From Datnioides undecimradiatus (Eukaryota; Chordata; Actinopteri; Lobotiformes; Datnioididae): a stretch of 64,000 bases of DNA. The stretch covers positions 14,516,957 to 14,580,956 of the forward strand of contig WARS01000015.1 of assembly GCA_008933995.1 (NCBI GenBank), written 5' to 3'. The position numbers and the translations under genes are program-made. Below the pieces are notes generated by a model that did no database searches, was not told where the DNA came from, and saw only the letters and a program-made list of their open reading frames with translations. Position 1 is the stretch's first letter. Each line of letters starts with the position of its first letter. Shown here in pieces: positions 56,201-64,000 of this stretch.

Positions 56201-58883
56201 TTGTGTTTATTCTATTAAAGTGAGATAAAATGCCACTTTCACTCAACTCTGATGTGTTGACAAAACAATCAATAGTTTGTTAATTGATTTTTTTGTAGGG
56301 TGTTTTCTCTACCTGCAGAACTGCAGTGTAAAACCATTTCTGTATATCTGGCACAAATTGATTGAAACGCCAGATTATATTTTGCGATGCACCCTTTCTC
56401 ACAAAGAAAGAGATAAAGAGACAACACCATGAAGCAATGGCATAAATAGACTTGCTCTCTGACATCTTGTGTGAGAATACAACTGTAACTGTATTCGTGT
56501 TTTGTGGACCTGAAGCAATATGGTAAATGTTTACCTCTCGCTGTACTTTCCCCTGAGGCATCTCAGATTTCTCCAGTCTGGCTGGGCTGAGATGCAAGTC
56601 TGTCTTTCAGTGTTTTCCTAACATTAAGCCTTGACATTAAGCAGATATAATGATTGGCACTCTGCAGTTTCAGTCTAAAGGTTGCATATTTCCTGACTTT
56701 TAAATTTCAAGAAGACCCAGTAACAGATGTTCATAATTTACTGTGTACACAAACTCAGTACAAGCAGTCAAAAGAGAAAACAAGAGAGTCACAATAGGCT
56801 AGTGAATCCTGATTAGGAGTGATTATGTCAAATGCTCAGGTATCATAAGACAGTATAATGTACTGGGTTGGGTTTAAATATCCTTATTAAGAAACTGAGT
56901 CATTTTATGAGACATTAGAGCCTCAGAGATACTTTTGTTTGCCAAATAGTGTTCACTAGTTTAAACATTAGCAGGCAGAATCAACTGTGTGGGAGTTAAT
57001 GTATGATTGTGTAGGCTGTGTTTACTCTTGTGTTCATTATGTTTCCCAGATTTCTACAGCACTACTTGGGAACACTACAGGGTCCTATGTTCCCCACTTT
57101 CATATATATGCTCTCCCAGGGTCCTATGTCCCAAAGGTTGTATCTTAGGGCTTGTGTTTACAAATTACCATAGTTCTTCAAAGTGTGACCAGAATCTTTA
57201 TTTAACTTAACTAGAGAATGACCCAGGCCTTTATTTGAGGCAGGCTTGTATTTGAGACAGACTTTTATTTCTGCTTCCCTCAGTCCAGTTAAGACTCAGC
57301 TTTTATTTGAACTGGTGAATTTAAGACTCTGGACACATAGGTATAATAGATAGCATGCTGATTAATTCAATTTGCTTGCTTTTGTCATCTTAGATGGTGG
57401 ACTGGGCCATCATTAGTATTTATTGTTGTCTTCTGTTCACCATACTTTACTTGACTTTGGAAGGCACGGTTGTCTGTGCTGGTGTTAGAGGGAATTAGTC
57501 CTGGTAAGTTCAACACATTGCTGAACCTGATCTGATGACCGCAAAGATTTGCCTGCATGTGCCAACATCTTGGCTTACAATACATGTAAGGAGATCTGTC
57601 TTCAGTCTCTGCACACACAAAGGGTTTTGGGTTGGGTGTGTTTCTACATGTAAAGTCTCACAGATGTGTTTGATATTATGGGGATTTAGATTAAACAGTG
57701 ATGATGGCTGGGGATCTGAGCAGGCTTTCATATAAATGTGCCAGTTGAGCTAGTGGGGCTAGTGAGCTGCAATGTGTATGAGGGTAAAATTCAGTGGAAA
57801 TGTGTACGCTTAGACGTTTAAAGAGTGGGTTAATGTGTGGATTGACAATGTCTTTTCTGGTCATATGATGCAGTAAAATTTATGATGGAGCAGCCTGATC
57901 TGCTTAACTGTATCTGCTTCAGTCAGGCTACAGTGGCCATTGTGGTACATCAAAACTTTACATTGTTAGACGGGGCTGAACTTTCATCAGTCTAAGTTTG
58001 CTTGGCTCAGCACTGATTAACTCCATCTATAAACTGTCATCATCTGCTCTACATTGTCAGTCTCAGCTTCAGTTCTATATTGTTTTCAGTTCTACATTAT
58101 TATATTATTTCATCCAGGTTAAGATAAAAACTATTGATATCCCTTGTTAAAAATCCATTCAAATTGAATGTAAATGTTTGAAATGGGGCACGTATTGAGA
58201 GGACAGTGACGTAGTGGAGGTTTTTCAGTTCGAGGCTAAAAACAAATCTCATTGATAAGTCAGATTTAAATGACTATTGAATGAGTAGAGACAGAGTTTG
58301 ATATATTTCCTGTTTCTAACTGTAAAAAGGTAGGGCTTCCTGAAAAAGAAATGTTTCAGTTGAACTTGCCAAACTAAAGCCAAGTTTAACTACAACATTT
58401 TTAATGACTATTCTATCAGTGACGTCTCAAAGTCTTTAACATTAGACCTTTTTAAAGTGTGGAGGTGGTGACTTCGTGGCTGAGCTTCAAGTCAGGGAGA
58501 TTTAGATTATTTGTACCAACGATTATCTTCCCATGGGGATTCAGAATCTTTATCAATCTTTATTCAATATATTTCTGTGTTGCAGAGATGTATTGACCAG
58601 TTTCAGAGTATGACAGTACGCAGCGACAGACTTGACACTAAGGGCTTACAGGAACTCACATCCCAGAGTTTGAAGGGAATTGATTCCTCATCTTTCATGT
58701 GTCTGCAGGAATTATAATGACAGATTTACATAAACCCCTAGAAAAACAGCTCAGTGACATATCAATACCAAAGGTGTGATCATGACTGGACTCTAATGCT
58801 GATGCCATGCTTCTGTTCTCTCCCCCTTTCTTTATCTGTCTGTCATCCCAGGAGCTTGTGTCTACGAGGGATCGCTGTATGCG
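53266..58883 (+). CDS. fras1: FRAS1 extracellular matrix protein, first two coding exons
   Basis: Exon 53266-53332 encodes a signal peptide (MGGLWIFVGALAGILTVPRGIHG), with start context GCGACCATGG. A second in-frame ATG at 53245 has a poor context, and a stop at 53227 closes the frame upstream. Exon 58852-58883 (32 nt) follows an AG at 58850-58851. The junction G|GA continues the frame as GACVYEGSLYA, matching GACVYQDSLLA at the start of human FRAS1, where the first von Willebrand C repeat begins. The exon-1 donor GTTGGT is weak; the exon-2 donor GTAGGT is good. The remaining roughly 4,000 residues lie past 64000. FRAS1 is a basement-membrane protein acting with FREM proteins in epidermal adhesion and in fish fin-fold integrity. 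Its place after mrpl1 agrees with human 4q21. Confidence 0.85.
53333..58851 (+). other. fras1: Intron 1 of fras1
   Basis: About 5.5 kb without a recognisable exon, RNA gene or intact mobile element. Small ORFs here have no recognisable domain. Conserved enhancers may exist but cannot be seen in one sequence. Confidence 0.55.
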
Positions 58884-61800
58884 GTAGGTGCACACACTCT
58901 CTCTTAACCTGTTTTATCTCTCTAATATCACTGGTCCTCTCACAGAATTAGGATATTGTGTCTGTTTGTAAAGCCTAACCGGAATTTGTTCATGTATTAT
59001 TCATCAAGGACATTACCAGGTTAGTATGAGTGACGGCTGAAGCCGTTAAGAGTGTGCGTGTGCAGAGATGGGTGGTAAAAGGTGTATGTATTATCAGTAG
59101 GAGTTGCTGCACATCCTCTGTTGTCTGCGATGTAGCCAAGAAGATGTGTCTCATCTATAATGCATACCTCATACTGACTTTGTGGATGATAATGGCAATG
59201 AGAGAGCATGATGCAGCTTAGTGGCGGGCCTGGCTGCTAAGAGACGAGCAGCTGACTCCTGCTGCTCTGCTGATTAAAGGTTAGGCTCTTTTCGAAGTTT
59301 GCGATGAGCTTTATTCCAGTGGTTCTGCTGGGTATTCCCGCACATTCAGGGCTTTGCTCTTAGATGTGCTTTTGTTTTATATTCTTTTAATGCTGCTGTA
59401 GGATCGTCATATCCTGGCTTGTGACTTATTTTAATGTTCTAAACTTGTCATGTTTTGCTTAAGGCATTGACAGATGCGTTGCCCTGTTCCCCTGTGGAGG
59501 CAGCCGAGGCTTGCCCACCATGATATTGTGTGTTTGAACCTTAAATATAAGTTTGAGCTTTAAAAAGTGTGGGAGATAACAGTGCAGAACATGGACAGAA
59601 TCAAAGAAAATTGAAATTCCCCACCTCACAGATACACTTTGTCCATAGTTTACGGTTTGACCTCAGACGTCAGACGGTCATGTCATCTGCTGCTACGTAA
59701 AAAGGTGTTTAGTGGGCACAATTTTCTTTAAACATGAATTTTAATTAGGAAGTTGTCCAGTTCACTTTGTTGTCAATACATAATTCAACATTTGCCAACA
59801 AAAGAAAAAGTCAGCTGGTGGGTGACTATGTCTTAAAGAGCTGCTAACCTTTAGAGAATCACTATTTTAGTGAACGGTCTTTGTATCAAGTGAGGGTCTG
59901 GCTGCTGTTTTAGAAGATTTTCCACCCTAAGGATGATGAAAGATGAAACTCGGAGCAGTCCAAGGCATTAAACACCAGCACAGATTGTATTTTGAGCAGT
60001 AAGATACCTTAGTCTCCTTTTATTGGTCGAACCCAAGTTAAAAGGAATGAAACGTTCTGCTGTGCACTTTAGAAAAACACCACTTGTGTCTCGCAACAAC
60101 TGGTAATCTCTCTTAAAAAGCCTTAAACATGGTTCTCAGTGGTGCAGTTGTGGTTCCCAGGCAGAATAATGATGAACTCCTGTTTCGTTCCTGCTGTGGT
60201 ATCAGCATAATTACAGTAAAGCTTTAAAGAGTAAGCAGTAACATACCTACAACCACCTTCAATCCTGTAAATGGACGAGAACACATCCTGCCTCTCCGTG
60301 TTACTTTTCCCCCAGCTTTGAAGGGGGATAATTGTTGCAGCGAGGATGTAAAAGGCAGAAATGGTTCAGTCGGTGTTTTAGGAGGGAAGAGGGTGGTGGT
60401 GGAGGAGAAGGAAAGGGAGGGGGTTTGTGGGAAGAAGGAGAGGACTGGGAGACAGGTGGGACGTCCCAGCATGTTTGAACACAGTTTGGAAAAGGCCCTT
60501 CTGGAGTTCAAAGTGAAGAACTCCCCCCCCCAACACCTGGAGTGGTGGGCAGATAGGAACAAATGGAAAATAAAGAAACACACACAGATTAAAGTGCAGG
60601 TCTCAGTAGAAGCCCTGAGGTGTCTCTGTGTGGTTTCGGTCTGCAGTGAAAATAATCACAAGAGCAAAACAGTCCTCTCACTCATGATCAGTTTCTGCTC
60701 TCTTCTTTTTCCAGACTTGAGTGTCTTCATTTAATTAGATTTGGTGTTCGCCTTGATTTATTCAAATAGTAAGTCAATGAACAAAAAGCATTGTGATCAT
60801 TTCAAAGAGCTAAATTAAAAAAGATGTAAAGGCACAATTATCTATGTGCGATGAAAGGCAATTAGGTTATATGCATATTAGAGCAGTAAAACAATATTTG
60901 GTCATACTGCTCTAAGGTTTATCAAGCCACACAAAAGTGTATCCAGACCTGAAAATTAGTCATGCGTCAGGACACTTGTGTCTAGGGATCCTGGATATGT
61001 TTCGTGTGAGCACTGAATGCAGACTTCTGAGTTTACATGCACTTCATGAAGCAGTAAGCTGATTTCTTTAACATCAAGGTATTAGAGAAATTTGATATCA
61101 CTAGATAGATTTCCCCTGGACAACGCTGATGTTATGTGCACAAAAAAGACTTGGGGCAGGTAAAATGACAGCAGAGACGGGAGGGGCAGATTTGTGAGTA
61201 CCACAGGTCTTCTGTCACTAATACTACAGCTAGAATCAGTAAACCATGCTGTCAAAATGAAAGCTGATTACTGACATGCTACGTGCACACACAGATTAAC
61301 AGTAACCAGGTCATGGCAGTGTATGTAAGCACATTCCCCGATTACCTGCGTAACCTGGTATCTCTGAGTAACCTGGATTTGTGAATGTAAATGCAGCAGT
61401 TGACAAAAAAGAAAAGAAAATAGGGATTCACAGATGGCTAGGGACATGCAGACAATATGGTCTGTCTGTTTTGCAGCAAAATGAAGTTTTATTTTTATCA
61501 CAGTGCAGTCTCTGTCACGACTAGAGATACTGAAGGATTCTACTTGGATGATACTCAAAATTACGAGTTTTCGAATGGATCTTCTGACAGCAGCCATATG
61601 TGAAATCTGACAAGAAGACTGCACAAACTGCAAGGTAGACCATCAAAACTTATGATATGCCAAGAATCTGATTGTCCAACAACCAGTCTTCAAATGTTTA
61701 AAGGTTTATTTTGTTGTAACAGCATTTAAACAGGCGTTGCAACGCCCTCAGCATCAAGCCACAGCTAAGTGTTCCTGCCCTTCTTTGGAAAGGATACAAA

Positions 61801-62577
61801 TCATATTTGATTTTCATATGTGTGGGTGTAAAATAATTTGTTTTTCCATCAGTGGACTTTTAGGCCCTGCCAAGACAAACATTTTGTGGGTTCTGCTCAT
61901 TGTTTTTGTACTTTATTAAAAAAGAAGTCTTTATTTGATCTTCAAAAACAACTACGGATCAAAGCAAAAGTGATTTTAACATGTGGCACTAGTGAAATGG
62001 ATTAAAAGCAGGAAGATACACACACACACTGAAGAGTCCACACATTTCCCTACAGAAAGGGGCTTAGTTCCCACGGCTGAAGTGGTTTGGATTGATTAGA
62101 CCTTCTCGTCAGTTCAGCTCCTACTGACAAGCTGCAGAGGCCAGGGGAGACGGTGTTTGGCTGATGCTCCTCGTTTTCACTAAATCATTCACCAGTCAGC
62201 TCTCTCCCAGCACCATCCCTGTAACCTGATGAATCAGATCAGTCCCACAGAAGGTTGTGCTCTGAGGAGCCTGAGTCTTCCGGGTGTAAACAGAGGTCTT
62301 AAGTGACATCACCCTCAGGTCATCCTAAACATCTACCCCTTGTCAGAGAGGACGCTTACATCATGCACCAAAACATGGCCTCTGGTGTGGTGTGAAGATA
62401 TCAGATTCTTTATTTAGAGAGAAGTTGTTGGAGAAACAGAAGTGGTTTCAGTTTGGGATTTTGAAGTAGAGGTGTTGAGTAACCTGCTGCCCTATTCAGG
62501 TCCTATTATGGCTGATGGTTATGGACGATTTTAAGAGAAGAACAGTGAGCAGTACTCTCTCTCTGTCTATGTATAAG

Positions 62578-62654
<77 letters not shown>

Positions 62655-64000
62655 AAAGTAGTGAAAAAGTTTCACCAATACCTCCAATATGAATGTTGAA
62701 TAGATGTTTCTGTGCCTTCTCCTGTCATCAGTAACGCACGCTGCCCATTGTTTTTACCTAACTGCTGTGCAGTTGTGAAGCTGAGAGCATTGTGGGTAAC
62801 TTGTTCTACATGCGTACTGACAGATTTAAATAACACAAGACTTATTGCAGTGGTGCACTGTGCCACCAGGCCTGACATGCTGCTGAAATACAGCATATAG
62901 CCCGCAGTGAAGGACAGCAGGGCTCGGCAACATGCAGCACCATGTCCAAATATATCACCTGCCCCTCAAGGCTTGAATTCCTGGCATTGCAAGTCGCCGT
63001 TTCTGTAGGAATCAAAATGTAGGGCACCTCTAGAATAGCACCATCAGGACGGAGGTCCAGGCAGCAATGCCAAGGTTTATAAAGCGTCAGAGATGGGATT
63101 GAACAAAGCATTAACCTGAACAGAGCTGAAGCAGTGTTTGTCGTTTAATGCGTTGGTTGGTACCCGTCCAAACCCTTTGATCGTGCCGGCTCTCTAGAGT
63201 TCACTCATTACAGTATGAGCTCATTTGTTGATGCCAAATGTGTCATTCAGGGTGTTCACATGTACACTAATTGCTACATGTGTTGTAGAGGGTTAAAGTT
63301 TCCTCCTGTCTTAACTGGTCCCGCTTCATTTCTTCTTATCTTGTCCCAATTCCGCTACTTTTACTCCCGATTCAATTTCAGTACTGCGTCATCTTTCTGA
63401 GCATTGAGAATCTCTCATAACCACTTGTGAATTTGTAAATGTGTTTAAAAAACATAAAAGATAGGAATTTTTCAGAGAAAGTCTTTTGGATTCCACTTAA
63501 TATGACTGTTTCATTTTTGAGCTTTTGACCACATTTTCAATTATGCATGCCTCAGTGCGCTTGGGTAATGTTTACAGTATGATGAACCATAAAAGGTAGT
63601 GAATTTTGCTGCTATGCATGAGAGAGTCTTTGTGTCTTTGAATCGCTGCAATCCCTCTGAAGTGTCTCAGGGTTGCAGATTGGTTTTTGTTAGTCCTATA
63701 CGTGCCTGACAGATTTTTTTCTGCTGAGCAAAGAATCATGCATCGTTTCCATTTGGTGAAATGGCTTCAGCATACAAAACAGCTGTCACATGATAATAAA
63801 ACATGAAAATGAATCCCAGTTTCCTGTTCACATTGAGAAATACATAACACAAAGTGATACCTCTCCACCCCTGCAAAGTCATGCTTTAGCTTTAAATGAT
63901 ACATTATGGAGAAGTGTCCTGACCATAGAAATAATGGACCATAGGAATGACAGTGACTTAAGTGATTTTAAGAACCTTGTTGACTTTTAGCTCTTGACAC
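58884..64000 (+). other. fras1: Intron 2 of fras1 (start)
   Basis: I found no exon encoding the next von Willebrand C segment (family text WKPDSC...C.C), so exon 3 probably lies beyond the window. The stretch contains a C-run at 60522-60531 and the (GT)n(AT)n microsatellite at 62586-62650. A 90-codon minus-strand ORF at 62842-63111 is unrecognised. Confidence 0.5.
62586..62650. repeat. Composite (GT)n(AT)n microsatellite in fras1 intron 2
   Basis: GT repeats at 62586-62608 run directly into AT repeats at 62609-62650. Both are alternating purine-pyrimidine tracts able to take Z-form or cruciform structure, and are likely length-polymorphic. Confidence 0.9.

Noticed and set aside
60318..60734. 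138-codon + strand ORF in fras1 intron 2
   Set aside because: It lacks the cysteine pattern expected of the next FRAS1 von Willebrand C exon and covers a G/A-rich low-complexity stretch. Considered as fras1 exon 3 and dropped.
63215..63300. Cys-rich stretch (DAKCVIQGVHMYTNCYMCC) as a possible fras1 exon
   Set aside because: Cysteine spacing does not fit the C-x2-C-x-C pattern of the family and no suitable acceptor/donor pair with the right phase was found.

Overview
This window looks like a ray-finned (teleost) fish chromosome segment. It carries spliced vertebrate genes with GT-AG introns, a degenerate fish-type tRNA-derived SINE, (CA)n/(TA)n microsatellites and a foldback element. No bacterial, viral or phage gene organisation is visible. 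I assembled all gene models by eye from splice sites, reading-frame continuity and remembered family sequences; no database search was run.

Layout: (1) 1-10.6 kb, + strand: the last eight coding exons of eeig1 (FAM102A), ending at 7459. The apparent 3'UTR holds a CTCF-like motif (8837) and a 0.6-kb array of about 21 copies of the palindrome TATCGCGATA and its variants (9516-10113). (2) 10.6-19.1 kb: AT-rich intergenic DNA with one SINE. (3) 19.2-21.5 kb, + strand: a small CXC chemokine, best read as cxcl13, with a TATA box, an upstream CRE and a candidate fourth exon. (4) 21.57-37.6 kb, - strand: cnot6l, a deadenylase of the CCR4-NOT complex, complete across 11 coding exons, with a probable 5.8-kb 3'UTR that meets the chemokine gene tail to tail. 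(5) 39.85-47.6 kb, + strand: mrpl1, mitochondrial ribosomal protein L1, complete in 8 coding exons. (6) 47.6-52.6 kb: intergenic DNA with a 19-bp inverted-repeat foldback element and LINE-like tails. (7) 53.2-64 kb, + strand: the first two coding exons of fras1; the rest lies beyond the window.

The order cxcl13-cnot6l-mrpl1-fras1 matches human 4q21, which supports the gene identities. eeig1 is on a different chromosome in human (9q34), so an evolutionary junction lies between about 7.5 and 19 kb, the same interval that holds the palindrome array and the CTCF-like site. The genes do not form one pathway: they cover an oestrogen-responsive/osteoclast signalling protein, a lymphoid chemokine, mRNA deadenylation, mitochondrial translation and basement-membrane adhesion. 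The least ordinary element is the TATCGCGATA array, whose unit matches the binding motif described for the hAT-derived factor ZBED1/DREF.
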